The notes under the pieces: generated by a model | Database searches by the model: none | Told to the model about the DNA's origin: nothing | The model's input: only the letters and a program-made list of their open reading frames with translations | Position numbers and translations under genes: made by a program | Assembly: GCA_965222005.1 (NCBI GenBank) | Contig: OZ244935.1 | Coordinates: 1,612,001-1,676,000 of the forward strand | Length of the DNA: 64,000 nt | Direction of reading: 5' to 3' | Origin: CBDCTM01 sp965222005 | GTDB taxonomy: Bacteria; Bacteroidota; Bacteroidia; Chitinophagales; Saprospiraceae | In this document: positions 11,201-20,500 of the stretch, one piece after another | Position numbering within the stretch: position 1 is the first letter of the stretch | Layout of the letters: the number at the start of each line of letters is the position of its first letter

Positions 11201-12173
11201 GTCAGTAGGCAAAGAGGATGCCGATGGCGACGGCTTACCGGATGAAGATGGCGACGGCACCGGCATGGGCTGGTTTCCGGGCTATGCAGTGGATGTGGAG
11301 ACGGGAGAGCGACTCAATATTTTCTTTGGGGAGAACTCCACATACAATGGTGTCTTGTTTGGCGATCAATATGATACGCCCGATATAGCAGGCAAGCAAA
11401 TGGGCAACGATATGATGTTCAACCCGACGGCACAGCAGCTGATCAATACCGGTACCCCTACGCTGTACAATCTGCTGCTGGGGGGGCATCACAACATCTA
11501 CGTGACACGCCAAAAGTACGACGAGTGTGCCTTTATCAGAGATAAGCTGAGTGGAAGCAACTTTCAAAAAGTCAACGCGATAGATCGGATTGCCTGGACG
11601 GCGATTTCGATATTGCCAACGGGCGAGGAGCTGCTGTCGTATGCAGATGGATTGATACCGAATGATGTGACGATCAAGCTTCGGGTATCGAGTTCTTATG
11701 CCGTATATGTAGGTACTGATGTGAATCAGGGCTATCCCACTTATCAGTTTAAAGTGGATGGCCTGGCACCGACCGATTTGGTCAGCGATGTAGAAATCAA
11801 TGAGGCCCTGGATGCGATCAATGTGGTACCGAATCCGTACTATGGCTATTCTGCATACGAGACGTCTCAGTTTACGACGACAGTAAAGATCACGAATTTA
11901 CCTCCCACGAGTACGATCACGATCTACTCATTGGATGGGAAGTTTATCCGTCAATACACGCGCAATGAAGCGCCGAACCCGATATTGGATCGGGGCAATC
12001 CCGGGATACTGGAAGAGCAGTTTGCGCCGGATGTAGAGTGGGATTTGAAGAACCATCGCGGCATACCGATTGCCAGCGGAGTGTATCTGGTTCATATAGA
12101 TGCGCCGGGCATGGGCGAGCGGGTGATCAAGTGGTTTGGCGTGGCGCGTCAATTTGATCCTTCCGGATTGTAG
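8217..12173 (+). CDS. Giant secreted surface protein, paralogue A
   Basis: This 1318-residue protein has a signal peptide (about 1-22, ending YAH) and a conserved N-terminal block (INNIRARL, GGDVWWDGDDGRYIVPKV, WLGGIDPGGNLK). Two aspartate-rich, EF-hand or thrombospondin-3-like calcium loops are seen at about 212-225 (DADGDGDYEPDEGD) and 1001-1014 (DADGDGLPDEDGDG). The C-terminal domain begins VVPNPYYG, contains ITIYSLDGKFIRQY and ends ASGVYLVHIDAPG..GERVIKWFG. This FlgD-like beta-sandwich resembles T9SS sorting domains. It lies between a TonB receptor and a PorV/Q-like gene. No enzyme motif was recognised, so the function is unknown; a surface or structural role is inferred. Confidence 0.85.
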   Translation: MRYLKYLLMLLFVSGYAFTYAHIGPNEPGKANKPKKATYRADCAQATAQTDQEINNIRARLLTGGDVWWDGDDGRYIVPKVEPGSGIPERSSLFSGAVWLGGIDPGGNLKIAAQTYGSASGQTDFWPGPLTDIGTVEVDTCKDWDRFFKVLGSEIDVHLSNYAKAVKEGVDYDPDLIPKGVKSWPARGNEFFFEAEGFELPNTIQGLAAFWDADGDGDYEPDEGDYPRIEIRGCDEPQYPDEMIFWIYNDAGGIHTESNGDAIQMEVQVQTFAYATNDEINDMTFQRYKLINRAIESIDSMFFAMWVDPDLGCYTDDYVGCDTSRSLAYVYNEDALDGESSCNDCPQGVNTYCTDIPILGVDYFRGPLDENGNEIGMSSFTYYNNGSLGPPPGTEDPATAQEYYNYLSGSWKDGTRFTYGGNGYNLGSIELINYAFTEPPNDPNGWSMCTEALPFGDRRTVQASGPFRLDPGAVNELIIGVVWIPEVEYPCPDITALTFADDIAQALFDNCFDITDGPDAPDVDWIELDQEVIAVLTNDEDTVISNNAFEQYEELDLRAPDSYPEDERKYKFEGYKLFQLRDASVSAGELDNPEKARLIYQVDLANGVSEIFNWSAVDNPSTDPDAPNAIWVPESQVEGADAGIRHTFRITRDQFDENSGKLLNHKKYYFTAIAYAYNQYEEFSQQNGVISGQRTPYLEGRRNIRTYTVIPRPIVNQKLHTFYGDGPIITRLDGIGNGNNFLDVSKAEREKMFEGTTGGEITYLPAEGPISINIYNPLGVVDGEYELTFIDEDMDNDELDDDVRWRLTNLGTNEVVESETNISRLNEQIIAQFGFSIGILQADEPGSLSTDDNGAIGVEVEYDDLSKPLWFGAVPDQDPNPQIPLDFVKTDPRDPKASLSTMGDGFFVPYTLTDFRTSAGPFITPCWVNSTSDIVRVRNPLSKLNNVDIVFTSDKSKWSRCVIVESATRFYYDQNLGLGIPTEGGAEQFDPREAPSVGKEDADGDGLPDEDGDGTGMGWFPGYAVDVETGERLNIFFGENSTYNGVLFGDQYDTPDIAGKQMGNDMMFNPTAQQLINTGTPTLYNLLLGGHHNIYVTRQKYDECAFIRDKLSGSNFQKVNAIDRIAWTAISILPTGEELLSYADGLIPNDVTIKLRVSSSYAVYVGTDVNQGYPTYQFKVDGLAPTDLVSDVEINEALDAINVVPNPYYGYSAYETSQFTTTVKITNLPPTSTITIYSLDGKFIRQYTRNEAPNPILDRGNPGILEEQFAPDVEWDLKNHRGIPIASGVYLVHIDAPGMGERVIKWFGVARQFDPSGL
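10168..10318 (+). repeat. 151-base block identical to 15459-15609
   Basis: The run from CCCGCGACC to GGAAGGTCG in copy A is base-for-base identical to the same place in copy B, whereas the sequence on both sides differs at many synonymous positions. Such islands of identity point to gene conversion. Confidence 0.9.
11648..12106 (+). repeat. 459-base block identical to 16924-17382
   Basis: This exact run covers the last part of copy A, including the whole C-terminal sorting-like domain up to the DAPG motif. It is bounded by single-base differences at 11647 and 12107. Confidence 0.9.
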
Positions 12174-12184
12174 CGTGTTTTCAA

Positions 12185-12230
12185 GGATCGTTCTTTCAAA
12201 ATCGGCTAGCCGACTTTGGAAGAACGATCC
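12185..12230 (+). terminator. hairpin between copy A and the PorV-like gene
   Basis: GGATCGTTCTT (12185-12195) pairs with AAGAACGATCC (12220-12230), and the inner bases continue the stem towards a CTAG tip with one G-T wobble and one mismatch. The tail is A-A-A-T-T-T-T rather than a clean T-run. It lies inside an operon, so it is either a partial terminator or an mRNA-stabilising stem. Confidence 0.6.
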
Positions 12231-12262
12231 AAATTTTAATGATCTGATAACAAAAAAAAATT

Positions 12263-13321
12263 ATGACAAAGCTTATCTACACTATATGTGCTTTTGCAAT
12301 GCTGCTGGTATTCACTCAAAGCAGCTTTGCCGGCAATCCTGACCGTCAGGGCGAGGCAGGAGCCGCACAGCTTCTTTTAAATCCCTGGGCCCGAAGTGCT
12401 GGTTTACACAGCATGAATACCGCCAACATTCGTGGCGTAGAAGCGATGCGCCTCAACGTAGCGGGCCTTTCGAGAATTGGAAAATCAGAGTTTGTCTTTA
12501 GCCATACCCGCTATCTGGAAGGCACCGACATCAGCCTCAACGCGCTCGGTATTGCTCAGTCTGTAGGCAAAAGCGGTGTGTTTGGCGTTAGTTTGATGGC
12601 TATTGATATGGGAGATATTCCTGTTACCACCACCGATCAGCCGGAGGGAACAGGAGCTACCTTTTCACCCCGCCTGATTAACCTCGGTCTGTCCTATGCC
12701 TATATGTTTGAAAACAAAATATCTGTAGGCATTTTGTTTCGCGCCGTATCAGAATCTACTGCCGACCTCAATGCTTTTGGCTTTGCAATTGATGCAGGTG
12801 TGCAGTATGTGACGGGCCCGCAGGATAATTTCAAATTTGGTATTTCGCTGCGCAATGTCGGCTCTCCAATGACATTCCGGGGCCAGGGACTTTCTGAGCA
12901 GTTGCCCAATCCGGAAGGTACACAGCCTTATACACTGGCCTACTTCCAGCGCTCGCAGCGCTTTGAGTTGCCCTCACAGCTAAACCTCGGTCTGGCGTAT
13001 GATTTCATCGTCAATCCAAAGCATCGCATCACCGTGATTGGCAATTTCACCTCCAACTCCTTCTCACAGGATCAGGTAGGTGGAGGATTGGAATATTCCT
13101 TCAACGATATGCTGATGCTGAGAGGGGCTTACAAATATGAGTTTGGATCAGAAGCCAATGGGGGTGTTCGAGCTCCCGTTGAAACAGGGGTGAGTGCAGG
13201 GGTGTCGATAGATGTCCCGTTGAAGAAAGAAAGTGCCAATCGCTTCGGTATCGATTACGGATACCGGGTGACTCAGCCCTGGGGCGGTACACACAATATA
13301 TCGGTACGCATCAGTTTGTAA
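12263..13321 (+). CDS. PorV/PorQ-family outer-membrane protein
   Basis: This 352-residue protein has a signal peptide ending SFAG, followed by a PorV/PorQ-like barrel. Typical features are the LLLNPWARSAGL start, the alternating beta-strand pattern, NLGLAYDFIVNPKHRITV and a C-terminal strand ending VRISL. PorV is the shuttle that carries T9SS cargo by its C-terminal domain, and PorQ belongs to the attachment complex. This copy is embedded between the giant proteins A and B rather than with core T9SS genes, which suggests a dedicated partner for them (inference). The gene starts 90 bases after copy A and ends before a clear terminator. Confidence 0.82.
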   Translation: MTKLIYTICAFAMLLVFTQSSFAGNPDRQGEAGAAQLLLNPWARSAGLHSMNTANIRGVEAMRLNVAGLSRIGKSEFVFSHTRYLEGTDISLNALGIAQSVGKSGVFGVSLMAIDMGDIPVTTTDQPEGTGATFSPRLINLGLSYAYMFENKISVGILFRAVSESTADLNAFGFAIDAGVQYVTGPQDNFKFGISLRNVGSPMTFRGQGLSEQLPNPEGTQPYTLAYFQRSQRFELPSQLNLGLAYDFIVNPKHRITVIGNFTSNSFSQDQVGGGLEYSFNDMLMLRGAYKYEFGSEANGGVRAPVETGVSAGVSIDVPLKKESANRFGIDYGYRVTQPWGGTHNISVRISL

Positions 13322-13370
13322 GCTGACGATTAAAGACAGTAAGTAGTAACTAGCCCGGATTTGCCGGATA

Positions 13371-13409
13371 AAAGTAGTGCTTCTCTTCAAAAAGGGGCAC
13401 TACTTTTTT
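13371..13409 (+). terminator. intrinsic terminator after the PorV-like gene
   Basis: AAAGTAGTGC (13371-13380) pairs with GCACTACTTT (13397-13406), followed by a T-run. This closes the receptor-A-PorV transcription unit, so copy B probably has its own promoter. Confidence 0.8.
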
Positions 13410-13513
13410 ATAATCAGAAACCTGATTTATCCAAAAAGAAGTATTTCAACACGCTTAAAAATAGAATATCTTTCTAACAGATCGATTTCAAAACAAAGCT
13501 GAAAACTTCATCA

Positions 13514-16500
13514 ATGAGAAAGATAGCCCTCCTCCTCTTCGCCTTACTCTTCATTCCTCCCTCAAGCTGGTCGCACCTGCCACCTGCGCAGCAAAAAAAA
13601 TCGCATCACCCGACTGCCGCCCAGTTGCGCGCCGATTGTGAGCGCGGCACCGCGAGTGTAGATTTAGCCATCAACAACGTCCGGGCGCGCCTGCAGGTAG
13701 CGGGCGACCTTTGGTGGGACGGCGATTACGGCCGCTATATCGTACCCAAAGTAGATACCAGCCTGGGGCAGCAAGAGGTTTCGGCGCTGTTTGCTTCGGG
13801 CCTTTGGCTGGGGGGGCTTGACCCCGGCGGCAATCTGAAATTAGCCTGCCAGACCTATGGCCTGTCAAGTGGACAGACTGACTTTTTCCCCGGCCCGCTA
13901 GACCGCGACGGACAAATCGATCCGGATAAATGCGAGCACTGGGATAAATTATTCAAGGTGAGTAGCCAGAGTATCCGGTTGCATCTGGCACGCTATGATG
14001 CGGCTATAAAAAGTGGCCAGGCTTATAATCCTGCTGACATTCCGATCGATGTCAAAGGCTGGCCTGCTCGTGGCAACCTATACTTTTTGGAGCTACATGG
14101 CTTCCCTCTCCCTAATACTATCCAGGGGCTGGCAGATTTTTGGGATGCAGATGGTGATGGCGACTATGAGCCGGATGAAGGAGACTACCCGAAAATCGAT
14201 ATTCGGGGTCGGGATGTTTGTGGATTGCCCGATGAGATAGTTTTCTGGATATACAATGATGCTGGGGGAGCTCATACCGAAACAAACGGAGAGCCATTGA
14301 ATATGGAAGTGCAAGCTACTGCCTTTGCCTTCAACAGCATCCCTGAGCTCGACAACAGCACTTTTTATAGCTATAAATTGATCAACAGAGGTACTGAAAG
14401 CCTGGATAGTACTTTCTTTGCTTTTTGGGTGGATCCTGATCTGGGTTGCTATACTGACGACTATATCGGCTGCGATACTTCCCGGAGTCTGGCTTATGTG
14501 TATAATGAAGATGCGTTGGACGGAGAAAGTAGCTGCGATGACTGTCCGCAGGGCGTCACCACCTACTGTACGGAAATACCTGTATTGGGAATCGACTACT
14601 TCCGTGGCCCGCTGGACGAAAATGGACGAGAGCTGGGTATGACATCATTTACGTATTACAATACGTCAAGTGGCCTTCCTGGGACAAACGATCCCTGGTA
14701 TCCTCATGAGTTTTATAACTATCTCACTGGCTCCTGGCGCGATGGCACACCATTTACATATGGGGGAAATGGTTATAACTATAATAATGACTCAGCAAAA
14801 GTAACCAAATATGCTTTTCCCAGTCCTCCAAATGACCCCAACGGCTGGTCCATGTGTACGGAAGGTCTGCCCTTTGGTGACCGCCGTACGGTACAATCTT
14901 CCGGCCCTTTTCGTCTCTATCCTGGAGCAGTCAACGAGCTCATAGTAGGTGTGATTTGGGTGCCGGATGTCGAACATCCCTGCCCGGACATTTCGCGGCT
15001 GTTGTATGTCGATGACCTAACCCAGGTGCTGTTTGACAATTGCTTTGATATCACCGATGGTCCCGACGCACCGGATGTGGACTGGATTGAGCTGGATCAG
15101 GAAGTGATTGCCATTTTGACCAATGACGAAGATGTATCCAATAATGCTTTCGAGCAATATCAGGAACTGGATTTGCGGGCACCGGATGATCCCTGGACGG
15201 AAGAAGAGCGCAGCTACAAATTTGAAGGCTACAAGCTGTTTCAGTTGCGCGATGCTTCTGTAAGTACGGGCGAATTGGACAATCCCGAGAAGGCGCGTCT
15301 GATTTATCAGGTGGATGTGAATAATGATGTTGCAGAGATTTTTAACTGGAAGGCAGTTGACAATCCCAGCTCCGATCCGGATGCGCCGAATGCCATTTGG
15401 GTACCGGAATCGCAGGTGGAGGGCGCTGATGCGGGTATCCGTCACACCTTCCGCATCTCCCGCGACCAGTTTGACGAAAACAGCGGCAAGCTGCTCAACC
15501 ACAAGAAATATTACTTTACAGCCATCGCATATGCCTACAATCAGTACGAAGAGTTCTCCCAGCAGAATGGCGTTATCAGTGGCCAGCGGACACCTTATTT
15601 GGAAGGTCGCAGCAATATTCAGACCTACACGGTAATCCCACGCCCGATCGTCAATCAGAAATTGCACACCTTCTACGGTGACGGGCCCATCATCACGCGC
15701 CTGGATGGCATTGGTAATGGCAACAACTTCCTGGATGTATCAAAAGAAGAGCGGGAAAAAATGCTGGAAGGCACTACAGATGGCGAGATCACCTATCTGC
15801 CAGCGGAAGGCCCGATATCGATCAACATCTACAACCCGCTGGGCGTAGTGGACGGAGAATACGAGCTCACTTTCATCGATGAAGATATGGACAACGATGA
15901 GCTGGATGATGATGTGAGATGGCAACTGACGAATCTGGGCACAAATGAAGTGGTAGAATCGGAGACCAACATTTCACGGCTCAACGAGCAGATCATAGCC
16001 GAATTTGGCTTTTCGATAGGCATACAGCAGGTAGAAGAGCCTGGTGCACTAAACACCGATGACAATGGAGCCATCGGAGCGGAAATAGAGTACGAAGACC
16101 TGTCCAAGCCGCTGTGGTTTGCCGCTGTGCCGGATGATGAATCCAATAGTCTGCCTCAGCTGAATTTTATTGATCAATCTTCTGCCCTATCCACAATGGG
16201 CGACGGCTTCTTTGTGCCGTACACGCTTACAGATTTCCGGACGAGTGCCGGGCCATTCATTACCCCTTGCTGGGTAAATTCGACCTCGGATATTGTACGG
16301 GTTCGCAACCTCTTGAGCAAGCTCAACAATGTGGACATTGTATTCACATCGGATAAGAGTAAGTGGAGCCGCTGTGTGATAGTAGAATCGGCTACCCGTT
16401 TTTACTATGACCCAAACCTGGGATTGGGCATACCGACGGAAGGGGGAGCGGAGCAGTTTGATCCGCGCGAGGCACCGTCAGTAGGCAAAGAGGATGCCGA

Positions 16501-17449
16501 TGGCGACGGCTTACCGGATGAAGATGGCGACGGCACCGGCATGGGCTGGTTTCCGGGTTATGCAGTGGATGTGGAGACGGGAGAGCGACTCAATATTTTC
16601 TTTGGGGAGAACTCAACTTACAACGGTGCGTTGTTTAGTGAAGCATACGATACGCCACCGATAGGAGGCAAGCAAATGGGCAACGATATGATGTTCAACC
16701 CGACGGCACAGCAGCTGATCAATACCGGTACCCCCACGCTGTACAATCTGCTGCTGGGCGGCCATCACAACATCTACGTGACACGCCAGAAGTACGATGA
16801 GTGTGCCTTTATCAGAGATAAGCTGAGTGGAAGTAACTTCCAAAAAATCAACGCGATAGAGCAGATTGCCTGGACGGCGATTTCGATATTGCCAACGGGC
16901 GAGGAGCTGCTGTCGTATGCAGGTGGATTGATACCGAATGATGTGACGATCAAGCTTCGGGTATCGAGTTCTTATGCCGTATATGTAGGTACTGATGTGA
17001 ATCAGGGCTATCCCACTTATCAGTTTAAAGTGGATGGCCTGGCACCGACCGATTTGGTCAGCGATGTAGAAATCAATGAGGCCCTGGATGCGATCAATGT
17101 GGTACCGAATCCGTACTATGGCTATTCTGCATACGAGACGTCTCAGTTTACGACGACAGTAAAGATCACGAATTTACCTCCCACGAGTACGATCACGATC
17201 TACTCATTGGATGGGAAGTTTATCCGTCAATACACGCGCAATGAAGCGCCGAACCCGATATTGGATCGGGGCAATCCCGGGATACTGGAAGAGCAGTTTG
17301 CGCCGGATGTAGAGTGGGATTTGAAGAACCATCGCGGCATACCGATTGCCAGCGGAGTGTATCTGGTTCATATAGATGCGCCAGGCATGGGCGAGCGGGT
17401 AATCAAGTGGCTTGGCGTAACACGCCAGCGTAGGCCATTCGACGGTTGA
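13514..17449 (+). CDS. Giant secreted surface protein, paralogue B
   Basis: This 1311-residue paralogue of A has the same architecture: a signal peptide (ending at about SWSH), INNVRARLQVAGDLWWDG, the two calcium-type loops (DADGDGDYEPDEGD and DADGDGLPDEDGDG) and the VVPNPYYG FlgD-like C-terminal domain ending ERVIKWLGVTRQ. Its 3' half is near-identical to copy A, with exact runs of 151 and 459 bases. Its 5' end is instead closest to copy C, with an exact 56-base run. A terminator separates it from the PorV-like gene upstream. A weak promoter may lie near 13443-13473. The function is unknown; a surface protein exported by T9SS is inferred. Confidence 0.85.
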   Translation: MRKIALLLFALLFIPPSSWSHLPPAQQKKSHHPTAAQLRADCERGTASVDLAINNVRARLQVAGDLWWDGDYGRYIVPKVDTSLGQQEVSALFASGLWLGGLDPGGNLKLACQTYGLSSGQTDFFPGPLDRDGQIDPDKCEHWDKLFKVSSQSIRLHLARYDAAIKSGQAYNPADIPIDVKGWPARGNLYFLELHGFPLPNTIQGLADFWDADGDGDYEPDEGDYPKIDIRGRDVCGLPDEIVFWIYNDAGGAHTETNGEPLNMEVQATAFAFNSIPELDNSTFYSYKLINRGTESLDSTFFAFWVDPDLGCYTDDYIGCDTSRSLAYVYNEDALDGESSCDDCPQGVTTYCTEIPVLGIDYFRGPLDENGRELGMTSFTYYNTSSGLPGTNDPWYPHEFYNYLTGSWRDGTPFTYGGNGYNYNNDSAKVTKYAFPSPPNDPNGWSMCTEGLPFGDRRTVQSSGPFRLYPGAVNELIVGVIWVPDVEHPCPDISRLLYVDDLTQVLFDNCFDITDGPDAPDVDWIELDQEVIAILTNDEDVSNNAFEQYQELDLRAPDDPWTEEERSYKFEGYKLFQLRDASVSTGELDNPEKARLIYQVDVNNDVAEIFNWKAVDNPSSDPDAPNAIWVPESQVEGADAGIRHTFRISRDQFDENSGKLLNHKKYYFTAIAYAYNQYEEFSQQNGVISGQRTPYLEGRSNIQTYTVIPRPIVNQKLHTFYGDGPIITRLDGIGNGNNFLDVSKEEREKMLEGTTDGEITYLPAEGPISINIYNPLGVVDGEYELTFIDEDMDNDELDDDVRWQLTNLGTNEVVESETNISRLNEQIIAEFGFSIGIQQVEEPGALNTDDNGAIGAEIEYEDLSKPLWFAAVPDDESNSLPQLNFIDQSSALSTMGDGFFVPYTLTDFRTSAGPFITPCWVNSTSDIVRVRNLLSKLNNVDIVFTSDKSKWSRCVIVESATRFYYDPNLGLGIPTEGGAEQFDPREAPSVGKEDADGDGLPDEDGDGTGMGWFPGYAVDVETGERLNIFFGENSTYNGALFSEAYDTPPIGGKQMGNDMMFNPTAQQLINTGTPTLYNLLLGGHHNIYVTRQKYDECAFIRDKLSGSNFQKINAIEQIAWTAISILPTGEELLSYAGGLIPNDVTIKLRVSSSYAVYVGTDVNQGYPTYQFKVDGLAPTDLVSDVEINEALDAINVVPNPYYGYSAYETSQFTTTVKITNLPPTSTITIYSLDGKFIRQYTRNEAPNPILDRGNPGILEEQFAPDVEWDLKNHRGIPIASGVYLVHIDAPGMGERVIKWLGVTRQRRPFDG
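13631..13686 (+). repeat. 56-base block identical to 17667-17722
   Basis: A 56-base exact run near the 5' end of copy B is found in copy C but not in copy A. It encodes the ADCERGTASVDLAINNVR block. Confidence 0.9.
15459..15609 (+). repeat. 151-base block identical to 10168-10318
   Basis: Partner in copy B of the identical block in copy A. Immediately downstream the two copies differ at several third codon positions while encoding nearly the same residues. Confidence 0.9.
16924..17382 (+). repeat. 459-base block identical to 11648-12106
   Basis: Partner in copy B of the 459-base exact run. The copies diverge again after the DAPGMGERVIKW segment, where the last few residues differ. Confidence 0.9.
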
Positions 17450-17472
17450 GGTAGTCGCTTATTTTACAGACA

Positions 17473-17503
17473 TTGAATCTAAAAAAATATTGTTGTATAT
17501 TTA
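17473..17503 (+). promoter_or_regulatory. promoter for paralogue C
   Basis: TTG at 17473-17475, a 20-base spacer and TATATTTA at 17496-17503 match the Bacteroidota promoter TTG-N20-TAnnTTTG except for the last base. It lies just after the stop of copy B and about 45 bases before the preferred ATG of copy C (17547). Confidence 0.55.
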
Positions 17504-17546
17504 TTTGACAAGATTTATCCTTTCACCTACTACTACTCTCAAAGCC

Positions 17547-20500
17547 ATGAAAAATGTTACCCTCCTTTTGCTATTATCTCTGTTGTTCACTCCATTCACT
17601 GGCTTGTCGCATCTGCCGCCTGCACAGCAAAAAAAATCACTCCGCCCCGCTGCCGCCCAGCTACGTGCCGATTGTGAGCGCGGCACCGCGAGTGTAGATT
17701 TAGCCATCAACAACGTCCGGGCAAGCCTACAGGTAGCTGGTGACCTTTGGTGGGATGGACAACATGGCAGATATATAGTACCCAAAATAGAACCAGGGTC
17801 GGGCTACGAAGAAGTATCCGCTTTGCTGGTAGGCGGGGTATGGTTGGGAGGTGTCGATCCCGGCGGCAATCTAAAAATAGCCTGCCAGACCTATGGCCGA
17901 TTCTCAGGGCAAACGGATTTTTTCCCCGGTCCGATTGGCCAATACGGACAAACCGATCCGGAAACCTGTGAGCAGTGGGATAAAATGTTTAAGGTAAGTG
18001 GAGACAGCGTCCGATTACATTTAGATCGGTTTTATCAGGCAGCTAAAGAACAACAAGCCTATGACCCGGCATTGATTCCGGAGGATGTGAAAGCTTGGCC
18101 CGCTCGTGGCAATCCTTACTTCAGGGATATATATGGTTTTAATCTGCCATTTGAGACACAAGGGCTGGCTCCCTTTTGGGATAAGGATGGAGATGGTTTA
18201 TATGAACCAGTAGAAGGGGATTATCCTATAGCAGAAGTAAGAGGGTGCGATTTACCACGCTTTGGAGATGAAATGGTGTTTTGGATTTACAATGATGCGG
18301 GGGGAGTGCATACTCAATCCGGAGGCGATGCTCTACAAATGGAAATTCAGGTCACCTCCTTTGCGTTCAATAATCTGTATGAACTTCACAATACTACTTT
18401 TTATACCTACAAGCTCATCAACCGCAGTATTGAATCCATTGACAGTACTTTCTTTGCTTTTTGGGCTGACCCTGATCTGGGGTGTTATACCGACGACTAT
18501 GTGGGTTGCGATCCCGAAAGGTCATTGGCCTATGTATATAATGCCGATGATTTGGACGGAGAAAATACTTGTGATGATTGTCCGCAAGGGATAAACACCT
18601 ATTGTACGGACATTCCAATGCTCGGTATTGATTTTTTTAGAGGGCCTTTGAATGAATACGGCGAGGAGCTGGGCATGTCATCTTTTACTTATTACAATAA
18701 TGGTGGCCTTGGACCCATCCCCGGTACAGACGATCCACATACAGTTCAGGAGTACTACAATTATTTGTCTGGTTCCTGGAAGGATGGTACGCGCTTTACT
18801 TATGGTGGCAGTGGCTACAACCTGGGGAGCATTGACGTTGTTAATTACGCCTTTCCTGAACCGCCCGCCGACCCTGATGGCTGGTCGATGTGTACAGAAT
18901 CCTTGCCTCAGACCGATCCGCGTACGATACAAGCCTCAGGCCCTTTTCGCCTTGATCCGGGAGCGGTTAACCAGGTGGCAGTAAGTGTGATTTGGGTGCC
19001 GGATTTGGAATATCCCTGTCCGGATATCGCGCCCCTGCTGGAAGCAGATTTCTATGCGCAAAAATTATTCGACAACTGCTTTTACATCACTGATGCACTG
19101 GATGCACCAGATGTCGATTGGGTAGAACTCGACAGAAAAGTGGTAGCCGTACTTAGCAATGCGGAAGATTATTCGTCAAATAACTCTTTTGAGGATTATC
19201 GGGGAGTGGATTTATGTGCTCCCGAAATTTATCCACTGGAAGATCGATTTTACAACTTTGAAGGCTACAAGCTGTACCAGTTGGCAAATGAAAGAGTAGA
19301 TTTCAGAGATTTGAATGACCCCGACAAAGCCCGGCTCGTTTTTCAATGCGACATCAAAAACGACATCGGCAAAATATACAATTGGGTGGCAAGCCCATTT
19401 CCCAACAGCAACCCTTTTCAATCGCAGGTGCTTTGGTCGCCCGAGCTGATGGTAGATGGTGCCGATGAAGGAATTCGCCACACAATACCCCTTACCACCG
19501 ATGCCTTTGCTACCGGCTCCGATTCATTGCTCATCAATCACAGAAAGTATTACTATACGGCAGTTGCTTATGCTTACAACAACTACAAAGATTTTGAAGA
19601 TTTGGATAGTGGAAGATTTACGGGACAACGAAAACAATACGATGAAAGTAGGCGAAATGTCAGGACGTATTCCGTGATCCCCCGACCAATGGTGTACGAT
19701 TTGCTCAATACCGAAGTGGGTGAGGAGCCAGTCATTACGCGCTTGGCTGGTCAAGGAAATGGAGGGCAAAAGCTCGAAATTAGTGACGAAATGCGCGATC
19801 AAATATTTGCCGGCAGCAACAATGGCTCCATTCAATATCTGCCTGGATCGAGCCCCATTCAGGTGCAGGTGTACAATCCGCTGGAAGTAGATGATGCCCG
19901 CTTCGAACTGACCTTGATTGACGATGACCTGTCAAATGACAGCCTGGAAACACCTGCATTCTGGCAGCTAACCCGCCTCAACGATGGCGAAATTATTGCT
20001 GCAGAACGCTCCATTGACCAACTCAATGAACAGCTCATTGCGGAGCATGGCTTTTCCGTGACAGTTCATCAACAACTCGAACCTGGCCATCCCAACGATA
20101 GGAATAACGGAGTACAAGGAAATATACTCGTTCATCGGGACGAAGAAGCCTGGCTGGTCCCTCTGGTCGATCCGCAGCCACCCTTGCCCAATCCTTTGCT
20201 ACCCACCAACTGGGATTTTTACGATTTTATAAAAAACGATCACGTTCACAATTTTGATTTGGAGCTCGATCCTTTTCAGCAATTTACCCAAACCAATAGT
20301 GCGGGTTTTTATCCTTATGGTTTGTTGGACTTTCGGTTACACAACCAGCCTTATATCACACCTGCCTGGCTGCACAATTTCAATAATATTGTTCGGGCAC
20401 ATAAACCGCTAAGCAGGCTCAATAATGTGGATATTATATTGACTCCTGACAAGTCGAAGTGGAGCCGTTGTGTAGTAGTTGAAACGGCAAATCCTTACTA

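Noticed and set aside
8217..17449. Near-identical blocks as a transposon or IS pair
   Set aside because: The repeats lie within coding frames of paralogous genes, have no terminal repeats and encode no transposase; gene conversion fits better.
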